DNA from: Jaapia argillacea MUCL 33604 | Lineage: Eukaryota; Basidiomycota; Agaricomycetes; Jaapiales; Jaapiaceae | Reading direction: 5' to 3' | Length of the DNA stretch: 64,000 nucleotides | NCBI GenBank assembly: GCA_000697665.1 | Contig: KL197723.1 | Coordinates: 376,876 to 440,875, forward strand | Made by a program: the position numbers and the translations under genes | Shown: positions 37,519 through 49,346 of the stretch, one piece after another | Layout: each line of letters opens with the position of its first letter | How positions within the stretch are numbered: position 1 is the first letter of the stretch | The notes under the pieces: model-generated | What the model saw: only the letters and a program-made list of their open reading frames with translations | Databases searched by the model: none | Told to the model about the DNA's origin: nothing

Positions 37519-37905
37519 GATGTCACGCCCAACTTCCTCCTGGCGAACCGCCAACTGTAATGGCCTACCCTCAAGGGGACTCTCACTTACGCGTTCATCC
37601 ACGGTCTCGGGGAGATCTCACGGAAATATTGCTTATCCACCTTCTCCATCTCGCCATGGAATCTTGGAACTTTCCCTTCGGCTTCAATGATAGACTACAA
37701 ACCTCACAGTATGCAACTTCTCAACGATTTTGCACTCCCAATGAAGGATGAACGTTCTCGTCCATATCGTTCTTCATTATCGCACGACCGGGAGTCCGAC
37801 AGACCTGTCAGAGTGCCATTGCTCGCGAAATACAGCTCTGTGGGCACCACTCTCATACTCAAGTGACAATGACTGAACGTCGCCGAGCGAACGAATGTTG
37901 CCACG
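37519..37905 (+). repeat. LTR-like repeat fragment, left of the right arm
   Basis: Begins near TGTCACGCCCAACTTCCTCC, a TGTCACGCCC start seen in several fungal LTRs. It shares about 100 bases at 37788-37880 and a short tail near 37876-37900 with the copy at 41133-41550, in the same orientation. It is degenerate and interrupted; family unknown. No internal retroelement genes are seen. Confidence 0.45.
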
Positions 37906-38062
37906 ATGGTGACGGCGAACAAGATATCCCGATGACGTGACGCCCACCTGACGAGCTCAAAGGGGGTCGATTGACGGCCCTCTTTTGACGACTTGCAAAC
38001 GTCTTCACCGAATACAAGCTTCAAGGCACCATTGCTATGCATCCTGTGTCGTTTCGAGGACC

Positions 38063-38962
38063 ATGACCAAAAGGTATTCAGCGTAGGAGGACACGGACTG
38101 GTATGCACATCTAACTCCATTCGAATCAGCAGTTCATCTAACTCTGCCTTCCCCAGGTTTCGCTCCGCCTGGCCAGACTCATAGGGCCTTCAAACGAGGT
38201 CACCTCTCTCATTCGTAACCCATCCCACGCCGCCGAGATCACCGAGGCTTCAGCCAAACCACTCCTCCTTTCGCTCGAAGATGCTCCAGTAGCAGATCTA
38301 AGTGCAGCATTCAAGGCGCCGAAGTGGTTTACTTCTCTGCCAGCGCAGGTGGCAAAGGCGGTCCCGCAAGAACGAGGAAAGTAGACTATGAAGGCGCATT
38401 GAAAGTATTTGACGCAATCGAGGCATTCCAAGTTGCCAAGCCGAGGTTGATCTTGGTTTCCGCTGTGGATGTTAGGGACCTGAACAAGGTTCCGGATTAT
38501 TAGTGTGTGTCACTCATTGTTCCTTGAGATCCGAGGTGATATTCACCTTATTGTATAGCACCGAGGAAGATGTAGTAGTCTCCAAGCGCATGTGGAACGC
38601 GATTCCAGTGTATATGCAGAGCAAATATGATGACGACAAGAATTTGGTTCAACGTACCGCTTTCATGTGGACAATTCCGCCCCGGAGGACTCAATAATAA
38701 TCCTGGATCTGGAACGGTGTCTATTGGGAAGACACATATCACCCAATCCACATCTGTGAGTGTTTCTGGAGTCGGTTTTGAGCTTTGGACCAGGTGCTGA
38801 TGTTGCTGATCGCAGCGGGATGGTGTAGCCAACTGCCTTGCTCTGCTGCGGGACAGGGAGGATGCTGCCGGATTAGTGGTTGATATCGTTGGTGGTGATG
38901 ATCCGATTGAATTAGCACTTGAAGCTACTATTCGGAAGAGAGAGCCGTCGTGGATTGGGTGA
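38063..38962 (+). pseudogene. NmrA-like NAD(P)-binding gene, decayed copy
   Basis: Colinear with the intact gene at 2432-3327. Compared with that gene, one base is missing just after the ATG (near 38072), one near 38311 in the block for AFEGAEV, and two near 38682 in the block for WTILRPGG. Splice sites are mostly kept. No full-length protein can be made. The start codon context and the 3' end with the WIG stop are still recognisable. Confidence 0.85.
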
Positions 38963-39269
38963 ATCGAGCTGATATAATGATCCGTCTATACTGCTTTCGA
39001 CGTTTCAACTTGCAATGTTCAGTGAGTGAACACACACTGAAGCATGTGTCACGTGAATTTCACCCCCCTATTTACACACCCGACTTCAATCGACTTGAAC
39101 TTCTACTTGCACGACGACTCGCCACAAGCGTCGCTCAGCTTACAGTAACCAGTCTTGTAGCCTATCAAAGTCTTGTATATTGGCAGTGGCCCCAGTGAGT
39201 CCCTCGATTTCGGTGGTTGAAATTGGAAGTCATCTCACAGTTGACCCAGTCATCGCACGAACCCACAAA

Positions 39270-40671
39270 ATGGAGCAAACCTATCATTCTCTTTGCGATG
39301 AAGAACACGTACACAAAGCTAATATCAAGAGATTGAAACGGCTGCTCGCTGAAGCTGAATTGCTTCTCCGGGTCACTCTCATCGGGAAAGCGAAATATGC
39401 CCCTGTCTGCAAGCTGCCCATCGAGATCCTTTCGATGGTCCTCAAAGCCGGGTGCGCATATCCCTCCTTTGGGCTTGTTGGAGGGGGCATTCATGACTTC
39501 AGGCGCAAGTTTATCATGATATCCCGCCGATTCCGAGACGTCGCACTCCAGACATCCTGGGCGTGGTCCAGTATCAGCCTGCGGTTTAGGAAGAACTTGC
39601 GTGAGGGGAATGATATGACGCTGCTTCAATATTTCGAGTTATGCCTTACTAGGTCTGCCGACCTTCCTTTATGGATTTCGCTCGCTATCCCTAGGAGAGA
39701 CTATTTCTCCGACATGGAAGCTATCACGGTCCTTCTTCAACGGAATATTCACAGGTTACATGCTTTCCATGTCATTGCAAGGCTTTCGGGCCACTACCAA
39801 TCACTCCCAAATTTCGACGGTCTTCATAACGCCACAGCCCCCTGTCTTCAAATTCTTCGGATCGATGGAGACACACAGACAACTTTCTCCAACCAGATAC
39901 CATTATTTCGTGGAGGTATGCCCCGGCTGTCCACGATGCAAACTTCCTCCGCTGCCTTGCTCCATCCAACCAAGGGTCCGCTTCCCCCACTCGAAGCGGT
40001 AAACCATTTGGTCATATTTGACCAGTTTTTCATAATACCGGATGTCTTACTCGAGCATACGTTCCTCGCCATGAAGTCGCTATCCACGCTCGATTTACGC
40101 GACGCTCGCTTACACTTCCTTCTTCAATGCTGCCGAATCCTCCCCGGCCTCAATGCCATTTCTTCGGTCGATGATTCTTAATTGCTACTGTCTCGACATT
40201 CACAATATAATCGACGCACCATCTCTCCAATCTTTACACATCCTTTCTCACCGATCCTCCGTGGAACCATTCCTGAGGGACGTCTCAACGGGGAACAGCT
40301 ATCCACTGCTGCGATTGTTCCGTGTTGAGGGATGTGTTTGGCTGGGAGGACCCGAATCCAACTCCGTCTGTCGCTTGTTCATGCAATCCACTCCATTGCT
40401 AGAGCATCTAGATCTAGAATTGGTAGATAATTCTGGCTACAATTCTCAGATGCCACGACACCTTCTCCATTGCCTGCGAGTTGGGCAGGATTCTAGACGG
40501 GACGACTCGGCGGTGTTATGGCCGCATCTCCAGTCATTGAGACTCTCCGTCCCAGATTCCTCCTTTCCACTTCTCGAGATATCGCCGATGCTCAATTCTC
40601 GGATAGCTTCTGGTCACCCCATCCCTGAATTCTTCGTGGGGAATAAGCGCTTTGTTGGTGAATGCGATTGA
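39270..40671 (+). pseudogene. F-box/LRR-like gene, broken by one frameshift (right copy)
   Basis: Paralogue of 806-2187. The F-box-like core reads LPIEILSMVLKAG, then SRRFRDVALQ and AWSSI. The frame is open to about 40181. Near 40115 an extra four bases (a repeat of CTTC) shift it against the left copy, and the repeat region goes on in another frame from about 40153 to 40671. The break is at a different place from that in the left copy, so the two decayed independently. Confidence 0.75.
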
Positions 40672-41132
40672 GACCACGGAATGGGCTAGGAGTTGGAGGT
40701 AAACCTCGTCCACAATTCCCCGTTGGTATGATATTTTATTGACGACTAAATTTCCTTGCAGCGAAAGGGAAGGAGCGACGATATCCGACCTTGATCGCTC
40801 GGATTCATGAACATCGGACGCAGAATTCGCATCCCTCAAAAAAATCCCTTAAGGCCTTAAGCTATATAACCGAAGCAGGGGAATCCGTTGCACTGAAGGC
40901 GGTTCGGCCAAGATCCTGTCGTGGTGTTCAAACTTGTGACGAGGACGATAAGCCTCATCTACGACTTTATCTTCTCCTAGTTTTGTTAACCTATTTGCGA
41001 ACTCGCAATGTTGTTAACAGAACGATCCCTTCGGTCCCTGAGCCAACCCTTCCCTTCCCCCAAGCTCCCTTGTATACGAACCAAAGCGTGAACGACACCC
41101 GCGATGCGTTTCATAGGTTTGTGGCTTGAGGG

Positions 41133-41550
41133 GTGTGGCCCGTTGATGTCACGCCCAACTTCCTCCTCCTGACGATCGAGTCCGACAACTCTACCAGGGT
41201 GCCATTGATCACGAAATACAGTTCTGTGGACAGCACTGTCATACTCAAGTGACGATGACTGAATATCCTGAATGGCTACTAGTACTTGTTTTGGCCGTTT
41301 CTGACGACCTTGGACCACAAGTTTTCAATCAACACGCAGGGGCACGCTCGTAAGTACTTTTCTGTCCAAGGTTACCATCTTGCCTATCTTCAGCTCCGAC
41401 CTTGACACGAATAGTGGCCACACGGAAATGAACCACAGAAGCCAGTCTTCCACACGCCGCTGTCGTGTGCAGTCGTGTGCCCTGCACACGTTTCTCCGTC
41501 GATGGCAAGGTTTAAGCAGCCTCGCGCGATCGCCAAGCGAACGGATGTTG
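41133..41550 (+). repeat. LTR-like repeat fragment, right of the right arm
   Basis: Same orientation as 37519-37905. It shares the TGTCACGCCC start, the roughly 95-base block at 41173-41267 and a short block near 41527-41550. It is degenerate and interrupted. It may be a solo remnant or one end of a non-autonomous element. Confidence 0.45.
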
Positions 41551-42539
41551 CGGAGCCTATCTGCATCAGGGACAATCAAGCGATCACGATAGACGCTCAC
41601 ACAGCCGCAATTTTGATACTTACCCCTCTTGGTGATCAGACTTTGTCTTAGGCTGTGTAACTTGGTGATGCCAGGATGAGCGGATCCGATATTCTTCTCG
41701 TGCAGTCAGAGATGACTCTTCATCGTGAGCCTACCTGATTGGCATAGAGCTGATGGAATCAGGATGACTCGAAGTGACGATTTGATGGTGAGTGCTTGAC
41801 TCCCAGCGGCTTGTGTGCACCTTCCCGGACTGTGTTTCGGCACGAAGCACATATCACCCATGTCAAACTGCCGTTATTTTCATGATATCCGGTTCCCCTA
41901 CAGGTCCGCTCCCGACGGGCACCTCAACGTTCGAGATTTCACCACACCTTCTGGAGTGGGGAATAGATCGACGGAGTGACTGGAGCAGAGGCATGTAGCA
42001 AGGATTCAGTTCGGTTTTGCCGGTTGACCTGGAGGACACTTTGTCGGAACATCATGGGACGTAGGCTGCAGAGAAGTTGCCCAACTCAGCGAATGCTCAG
42101 CATATGTACCGTACGACGGCGGGAGCTGAAGATGGGGTGAAGACCTGATCATCACAATTCGCATTCCCTCCGCACTGAATAACGAAAATACGATGGAAAA
42201 ATGTGGAGAAGATGGGTCGGGCTAACCATACGAGGATATGTGTTGAATTGATAGATTGCTATCTATTGCCGCTGTTTGAGGGGGGACGCTGAGAAGATAA
42301 CCTTGGACTGGCCTAGGAGGCAAGGCTGTGGTCCAGCTCGACAAATGATTGACTGTGGGGAGGTTCGGAGTGATACGGCAAACCTCCAGCGGGGAAGCTC
42401 CGAACCAAAATGGAAATCGGCGGTCGAAACAATTACGTCATTTGTATTGGGCACGTGATCTTGACATACCCTAAAGGAAGTACGACAGCGGCCGAGCTTG
42501 GACTCGTTGGTCTCCTCCACTCCATCACCACTTTGAACC
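41551..42539. other. Intergenic upstream of the acyl-CoA synthetase gene
   Basis: No supported exon. A likely promoter and leader for the synthetase gene lie in the last few hundred bases, with pyrimidine-rich sequence near 42510-42535. Confidence 0.4.
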
Positions 42540-45013
42540 ATGTCTCTCAAACCACGCAGCTTCTTTGGCAAGGGCTCTGTACCTGTAGAGTCTGACTGCC
42601 CCCCTGGACAAGCCCCTACCCGTCGCTGTGCGTTCGCAGCTGATAGGCTTGTCACCCAGCCCTTCGAGGGCATCGACACAGTGAATGACATCCTCGCATA
42701 TGCCGCTCGCGAACATGGCACCAAGGATGCCTTAGGGTGGAGAGACATCGTTGAGATCCATGAAGAGGAGAAGGACGTGAAGAAGGTTGTCGGTGGAAAG
42801 GAGATCATCGAGAAGAAGAAGTGGAAGTACTTTGAACTCAGCGAGTACAAGTATATCTCCTTCCTACAAGTTCAAGAGGCTGTATCTGAAGTCTCTCGCG
42901 GCCTTATCGAGCTTGGGGTCACTCCGGACGACATTTTCAACATCTATGCTCAGACGAGGTGAGTTGCTCCTCTTTGCACATTTCCTCGCCGCTGGCGGAC
43001 TTGCCAGCCCGCTGCGCGCATACGTCAGCCTGCCGTGCTGCGCAATGTCTGGATCCTGTCGCTCCTATTTGGTGTTCCGGATCTTGACGTTCCTTTCATC
43101 TCGCTCCCTCTTCGTGTGGCGGTCTGTAGATTATATGTCTAACCATTCTGCTGCAGTGTCACTTGGCAACTCATGGCCTATGGATGCACAACCATATCAA
43201 CTGCCATTGCGACAGCTTATGATACCCTCGGAGAGTCGGGTTTGACACATTCACTGAACGAACCCGAATGTGTTGGTATCTTCACCAATGCCGACCTCCT
43301 ACCGGTCGTTTCTCGCGTCATTGCAAACGTGCCATCACTTCGCATCATTATCTACGACGAGACACCCGCCGCTTCCCTCACCGAGTCGTTGAAAGCCACC
43401 CGAGAAGGCATCGTTGTCATGTCCATTGACGAACTTCGTGCTTTGGGTAAGACGAAGCCGGAGGAGCCTCTTAAGGCACGGATACCATCGAAGGACCATA
43501 TCGCTTGCATCATGTACACTAGCGGCACAACGGGCGCACCGAAGGGCGTGGTCATCACCCACGCGAATCTGATCTCGTCCGTTGGAGCAGTGTACACCCT
43601 CCTAGGCCACCTCTTCACCAAAAACGACACGTTCCTCGCCTACCTTCCCCTCGCACACATCCTCGAATATATCGTCGAAATGTGTCTTTTCTTCGTCGGT
43701 CTGACCACCGGTTTCGGACGAGTCAAGACATTGACTGATCAATCTGTCCGAAAATGCCTGGGTGATATCAGGGAGTTCAAGCCCAGTATCATGGTTGGTG
43801 TACCGGCGGTTTGGGAACAGATCAGGAAGGGAATTATCCAGAAGGTCAATTCGGGTAGTTCGTTCAAGAAGAGCGTGTTCAATGGCGCGATGTCGGTCAA
43901 GAAGGCCAATGTGCCAGGGCTCACTCAGCTTGTGGACACTGCGGTGCTTGGGCAGGTTAAAGCTGCAACTGGAGGGCGGTTGAGGTTTGCGCTTAGCGGA
44001 GGAGCAGCGTTGAGTCGGGAGACGCAAGAATTCTTGAACTTGGCGTTAGTCACGATGTTGCAAGGTCAGTCCACATTAAGTGCTTCTTTCGTCGACGCAA
44101 GGATACTCAGTGATTTTCGGCGCAGGTTACGGTATGACCGAATCTTGCGGAATGTGTGCCATCCTCCCTCCTGAGCTCATGCAATACGGAGTTGTCGGTC
44201 TTCCCGTACCCTCGATCGAGATCAAGCTTCTTGACGTTCCCGAAGCAGGCTACGTTGCGAACAATCATCCTCAACAAGGAGAGGTTTGTATCCGTGGTCC
44301 TTCGGTTACCAAGGGCTACTACAAGAGGGACGATCTGAACAATGACGAGACGATCTTTACCAAGGATGGGTGGCTACGCACCGGAGATGTTGGCCAGTGG
44401 AACGCTGATGGAACTTTGAGCTTGATTGATCGGTGCGTTCTTGATTATACGACACTCGGCGCCGGCATTGCTGATCCGCGAATTTGGGTTTGACAGAATC
44501 AAGAACCTCGTCAAGTTATCAGGTGGGGAGTACATCGCCCTTGAACGTCTGGAATCCATCTACAAATCCTGCAATCTCGTCTCCAACATCTGCGTTCATG
44601 CAAACAGCGATGCCAAGCAACCCATCGCCATCATCATCCCACACGAACCTCACCTCCGTGCCGCCCTCGCCAAGAACGGTGGCAAATTTGACCATCTCGA
44701 TATTGAGCATACGCATCTGCCAGAGCTGTGTCACGATGCTGCGGTTAAGGAACTGATCTTAAAGGAATGCAATGCCGCGGGGAAGAAGAATGGGTTCAAG
44801 ACTATGGAGTTGTTGCAGGGTGTTGTTCTGGGTCCTGAAGAGTGGACGCCGCAGAATGGGATGACTACGGCTGCGCAGAAGGTGCAGAGGAGGAAGGTGG
44901 CGGAGAAGTTCCACAAGGAGATCGCTGTGCGTTTTTTTTGTTCATTGCGTGAATCATTTTCGTTTCGCTAACGATATTTTGTTTGGATGTAGGAGCTGTA
45001 TAAGAACCAGTGA
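42540..45013 (+). CDS. Long-chain fatty acid-CoA ligase
   Basis: Starts MSLKPRSFFGKGSVPVES. The AMP-binding P-loop is YTSGTTGAPKGVVITH. Further adenylation blocks are GYGMTESCGM (across a splice near 44064-44126), WLRTGDVGQWNADG and KNLVKLSGGEYIALE. The order and length fit fungal Faa1/Faa4-type enzymes. These join free C12-C20 fatty acids to CoA with ATP at lipid droplets, ER or peroxisome for lipid synthesis and oxidation. About four introns join in frame, including a longer first one (about 42960-43156). The last exon encodes ELYKNQ before the stop at 45011-45013. I see no peroxisomal SKL end. Confidence 0.93.
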
Positions 45014-45336
45014 TTGACCGTCGTAGAGGCGGATCTCCTCCCTTCTTTCGCTTCCGAGTCTCTTTCCTTGTATGCGCGATCGGCTGTACATACCTCTAAT
45101 AGTTGTTCTACTACCCACTTTTGAGGAATACCCCTCATATCATTGATGTTACGAATATATGCGTTGGACACTTGCATAACTACATGTCGTGTCGGCAGTT
45201 GAGTTGAGCTCACTGTGACGGTTCCTCGAGCTGTCAACGTTGTAACTGTCGCACCGCATTTGGCAAAGTTCCTTTGTGGATCCACCTCAAGCAGCTCGAC
45301 ATCGGGCTCTACAAACATACCAAACTCTTCGACCAC
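44968..45336 (-). other. Open minus-strand stretch of 122 codons, possibly an exon
   Basis: The reading contains EEFGMFVEPDVELLEVD and AKCGATVTTLTARGTVT, with protein-like composition, but there is no ATG start and no family I recognise. It overlaps the 3' end of the synthetase gene. It may be a remnant exon or chance. Nothing else is seen in 45014-45585. Confidence 0.2.
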
Positions 45337-45585
45337 CCTCCCTGGGCCTTCAAATATTATTCATTAAACGCGAAATCTCGTCGCATTGGCCTTCCTCGGA
45401 ACTGAGGCTGCATACCTGAGCCTTAGGTTTGCCCCCTCGGCTAAATAGCCACAGCAAAATCTCTTGGTGAGTCTCCTACTCATTCAAGGTGTCATCTGAT
45501 TCTCACTCATCGACCCTCGAGTAACTAGTAACTAGTTAACGAGTAGACTTCCGCACCCGGCCCTTCTCCTCTGATTATCAGTGCG

Positions 45586-47112
45586 ATGGGAGATGCCAAT
45601 GCAGCGGATCTCCCAAAAATCCTCGAAGAAGAGGCAGCGCTTCACCATGAAGCCGATGTACTCCGGGAGCGACTTACCGTAGTCGAAGCAAGATTGGCAG
45701 CAGCTCAAGCACGGAAGGCGATCTACGCTCCTGTTTATCGCCTCCCTGTGGAGCTATTATCTGCGATCTTCAAGATCGGTCATTTTGAGCATGGCGAACT
45801 CTTCAAGGCCGGCAACTACTGGAAGTTCAAGTTCCGTGGCACCATCTGTCTGGTATCCCGCCGTTTCCGTGACGTTGCCATCGGAACACCAGCTTTGTGG
45901 ACGTACATATCCCTTCGGTTGGGTCATGTGCACAGGTCGTTCTCTCATCCAGCCCACAACGTCTCCCCCGTCAGCTATCTCGAGTACTGCACTAAGAGGT
46001 CAGCCGAGCTCCCTCTTTCCATTTATACGACATTTCGGTGCCATTGTCAAGAAGACGTGTACTTCGACGCTCTAATCATGGACCGCCTAGCCTTTTATAC
46101 TTCAAGATTAAAGAGGTTACACATTCAGACGGAAACAACGGCAGATGGTGTGGTCCTTCTTTTGCAGCGCTTTCGCAGCGCATCCGCACCGTTATTGGAG
46201 TATTTCAGGATCGAGGGGCAAGAAGATGCGGAATTCTTGGACGAATCACCCATTTTTACTGGGGGCACTCCACGGTTGTCATATCTTGACTTCACCACAA
46301 ACGTTGTCCTCCCACCCTCGCGAGGTCCATTTCCTCCTCTCCGCACAGTCACTACCCTCAGCATCCGAGGTGTGGATGATATGGATTATGCCCATATCCG
46401 TCATCTACTACATGCAATGCCCAGCCTTACGACGCTGAAGTTGTCAATGACCTTCTTGATGCACGAGAATAATACATTCCCCCCAATCATCCTGCCACAG
46501 CTCAAAACAATCGTCATAAAAGGAGAAGGTGGTGACTGGATCGCCCCTTATCTCATGGCTCCAAACCTGGAAACCCTTCAGATACGGGCGATGAGCTCAG
46601 GGTGTCCCTGCATCATCGAGTTGTTAGGTGTGCACGGAAAGTACGCTTCGCTCCGCACACTCGAGGTGAAAGAAACGTCTTGGACAGTCCCTCCAGAAGA
46701 TTTCAACGAAGCATTCCTTCGTTCGATGCCTCTCCTCGAATCTGTCACTTTTTTCTTGGATTTTGACACGACCGACACGATTCTCCAAACACTCACCAAC
46801 CCCGAACGCACGGGTGATGGTCAGATCGAACCCGATGTCATATGGCCTCACCTCCACGGATTGTACATCAAGAAGGCAACACCCTCCGTCATACGGCTAT
46901 TCTTGCGGTATCGCGCTATCCGCAATTGCCCCATCAAAGAGCTGGGCTTGCATTACGTTACCACGAGTTTTCGGTCAAAGCCAACGAGTAGGTTCAAGTG
47001 GATCGAGGAGGAGATGTGTGACTGCGAAGAGTGTGAGCCCGAGTCATCGGACGAGGACTCGGATGGGCTCGACTGGCAAAGTTCCGATTCATCAGAACTA
47101 TCATTCATCTAG
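45586..47112 (+). CDS. F-box-like/LRR protein, intact (508 aa)
   Basis: A single exon from the ATG at 45586. Residues 8-45 form a coiled coil (EEEAALHHEADVLRERLTVV). The F-box-like core is YRLPVELLSAIFKIGH, then VSRRFRDVAIGTPALW. Leucine-rich repeats follow, and the end is very acidic (CDCEECEPESSDEDSD). It is probably a Skp1-binding substrate receptor; the target is unknown. It has the same coiled coil plus F-box plan as the broken gene facing it at 47404-48790 and as the pair at 806 and 39270. Confidence 0.85.
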   Translation: MGDANAADLPKILEEEAALHHEADVLRERLTVVEARLAAAQARKAIYAPVYRLPVELLSAIFKIGHFEHGELFKAGNYWKFKFRGTICLVSRRFRDVAIGTPALWTYISLRLGHVHRSFSHPAHNVSPVSYLEYCTKRSAELPLSIYTTFRCHCQEDVYFDALIMDRLAFYTSRLKRLHIQTETTADGVVLLLQRFRSASAPLLEYFRIEGQEDAEFLDESPIFTGGTPRLSYLDFTTNVVLPPSRGPFPPLRTVTTLSIRGVDDMDYAHIRHLLHAMPSLTTLKLSMTFLMHENNTFPPIILPQLKTIVIKGEGGDWIAPYLMAPNLETLQIRAMSSGCPCIIELLGVHGKYASLRTLEVKETSWTVPPEDFNEAFLRSMPLLESVTFFLDFDTTDTILQTLTNPERTGDGQIEPDVIWPHLHGLYIKKATPSVIRLFLRYRAIRNCPIKELGLHYVTTSFRSKPTSRFKWIEEEMCDCEECEPESSDEDSDGLDWQSSDSSELSFI

Positions 47113-47403
47113 AGGCCACCAATGGACTGCCCCTGAAACTCATTCATGGCTTTAGATTTGGTCTCAAGCGTGGCGTACATATACCAGCAATCGGTAAGCC
47201 CTGCCGCAGTCCAGGAGACTCCACTACCGTACGACGCAATCAAAGCATTTCAAGAACTCAGAAGTCACCGCGGAGGACGCAGAGGAATAGTCGAAATCAA
47301 GGGGTGCCTGTTATTTTTCTTTTCTGCATATCTGGAGTATGTATCTCTAGGGGATTCCAAGCTGAGCGGGCGACACGCTCCTCATAACAATAATACATAC
47401 CGT

Positions 47404-48790
47404 CTACTGTACAATATCAACCTGCGTCGAGTTCAGTAGCAGCAACTCAGGCATAAGCCGGTTGACGGACTCCACATCGCTGGTGAGGTTATATATCCGC
47501 TGAGAAACTTTGAGAGTGGTGATGGGACAACCCGAAGTTATTCGACTGATGAGAAACATATGTAAGGTATCCACGGAGGCGCAAGAGATCGTCAACGAGT
47601 GGAGAAGTGGCCATAGGATTGGATCGTCATCGTCGGGGCGGGATGTGAGCTGTTCGAGGAGGCGGTCGCAGCTCTCTCGCTTGTGATTTGGGAGGGAGAG
47701 CGCTTTCAGCATATTGGTGTGTACGATGAAGCTCTGCGATAAGGAGACGTCACTGTCCTCTAGGGTAAGCGATTCGACGGGAGAGTAGCCGAAACCCTTT
47801 CCGATATCGTTGAGAAAGGGGATAAGAACTTGATGACTACTGATGGAAAGTCTCCTCAATGCAGAAGAGGTGAAGGCAAACACCCATCTTGCGTCCATCT
47901 CTCCCCCCTGTCGCCAGGTTCAGGCTGTTTAAGGAGGGCATAGCGGAGAGCAGAGCCTGGAGCTCTTGTTCTCCGTATCCCTGGAATGACGTGTTGATGG
48001 CGAGGGATGTGATCGTGTTGAGATGAGGGAGTGGGCTGCGGTGCGGAAGGACGAGTACGTTGGTAATCAGTAAGTGATTTAAACGAGGTGTGCCGCCGTT
48101 AAACATGGGTATGTTCCCTTCTGCGTCTGTGTATTCTAGAAGAGTTGGTGTACCCAGTTGGCGGGAATGAATGTGCAGGCGCTCCAGGATTGGAGCATAT
48201 GTCTTTCGAAGGGCGTTGTAAAGTGGGAAGGCGAGAGAGAAGACATGTGTGAAAATGTGGAGAGCACGCAAACGACGGAGGTGAGGCCGGACTCTTTATC
48301 TTGTATAACCATCTTCAATTGGGATGTCTCGCGTCCACACTGTTCATAAACGTAATGAAGAAGGAGAGCAAGATCCAGCGGACCCTCCCCTCATAATCGA
48401 ATTAACTGGTCGACGGGAGTCGGAGACCTTCCTTGGATGTGCAATCTGTCGCCATGAGCGATGTGAACGCGAATGTTATTCCAAAGAGTCGGGGTTTTCA
48501 AGGCAATGGAAGAGGCTGCGAGATACCCTGATGATGGTGTTACGGAACGTGTATTTCCAGGTGAAAGGGTCCTCGCCACAGAACTCTTGGTGACCGAGTT
48601 CGAGGATATAGGTAGTTATCTCGACGGGGAGGTTAAGAAAGGGCGAAAATTGGGCGCGTTCGACTTGAACGGCTGTGAGGCGGGATTGAGCTTCGGTGAG
48701 CTGTTGTTGGAGTGCGTCGACCTGTGCTTGCAGTTTGGCCTCTGTGTCACCCAGCTCGGCGAACTTGGCTTTTCGGGAGGGTAACTCCAT
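47404..48790 (-). pseudogene. F-box-like/LRR gene with several frameshifts
   Basis: The start MELPSRKAKFAELGDTEAKL at 48790 leads to a coiled coil and the F-box core LNLPVEITTYILELGHQ, then TFRNTIIRVSR. The next expected block (SIALKTPTLWNNI) is in another frame, with the shift near 48525. The repeat region then sits in two more frames (about 47837-48271 and 47404-47898). At least three shifts separate the parts and I see no introns that would join them. It is a decayed distant paralogue of 45586-47112, in convergent orientation. Confidence 0.75.
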
Positions 48791-49346
48791 GCGGAATCAC
48801 GAGAAATTAAGATCCGGATGTATAACAATGCGAGTTACTTGCACCACCTGAAAACCGGTGTGAATCAGTGTGAATCACGGATCGAGCAGGGTGAGGGAGT
48901 GACTTACGGCAAAGATATCTTGTTCCGGAGATGCTGCTACTGCGCACCAGAATTTTCTGGGCGTGTTTGCAGGTAGTTGGATATCTACAGGCAAAGTGAT
49001 ATAGCAACAGCTATTATCTTCAAGATTGTCCAATCCTCCAAGGTTTAGCGCCCAAGCAGAGAAGAAACGCGTCGAGCAAGTGGAAGATGGGAAATGCCGA
49101 GCCAATCAGGTGGCGCAAAAGCATGTTGACGCGACTTGCACTCGAACGGAGAGTTTTGGCGAATGGACATCGTAAAAAAACTCGGGAGGAGATGATTACA
49201 AAGGGAAAGTGCGTCCAAGGTCGAGAGCATCGTATTCCCCGTCGTCGTCCTCCCCCAGATCCGACCTAATAAGGCAACTTCCGCTGCCTCACCCCCTCGA
49301 ATATCCCTCGTCCGCCTCTAGTTTCTCTCGTTTTCAACGAGGAATC
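48791..49346. other. Divergent intergenic region
   Basis: Lies between the broken F-box gene and the Hpc2-like gene. No supported exon; it probably holds the Hpc2-like promoter, with pyrimidine-rich leader sequence near 49250-49330. Confidence 0.4.

Larger units (their letters stand above)
37895..41123. repeat. Right arm of the inverted duplication
   Basis: Reverse complement of 383-3490, with the NmrA-like and F-box copies on the plus strand. It keeps the intron positions, so it arose by DNA copying, not from mRNA. It holds an extra piece of about 50 bases near 39136-39190 that is absent from the left arm. It is flanked by two direct LTR-like repeats. Confidence 0.85.

Noticed and set aside
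37519-41550. Complete LTR retrotransposon
   Set aside because: No reverse transcriptase, integrase or capsid-type gene lies between the repeats; the content is host genes with introns.
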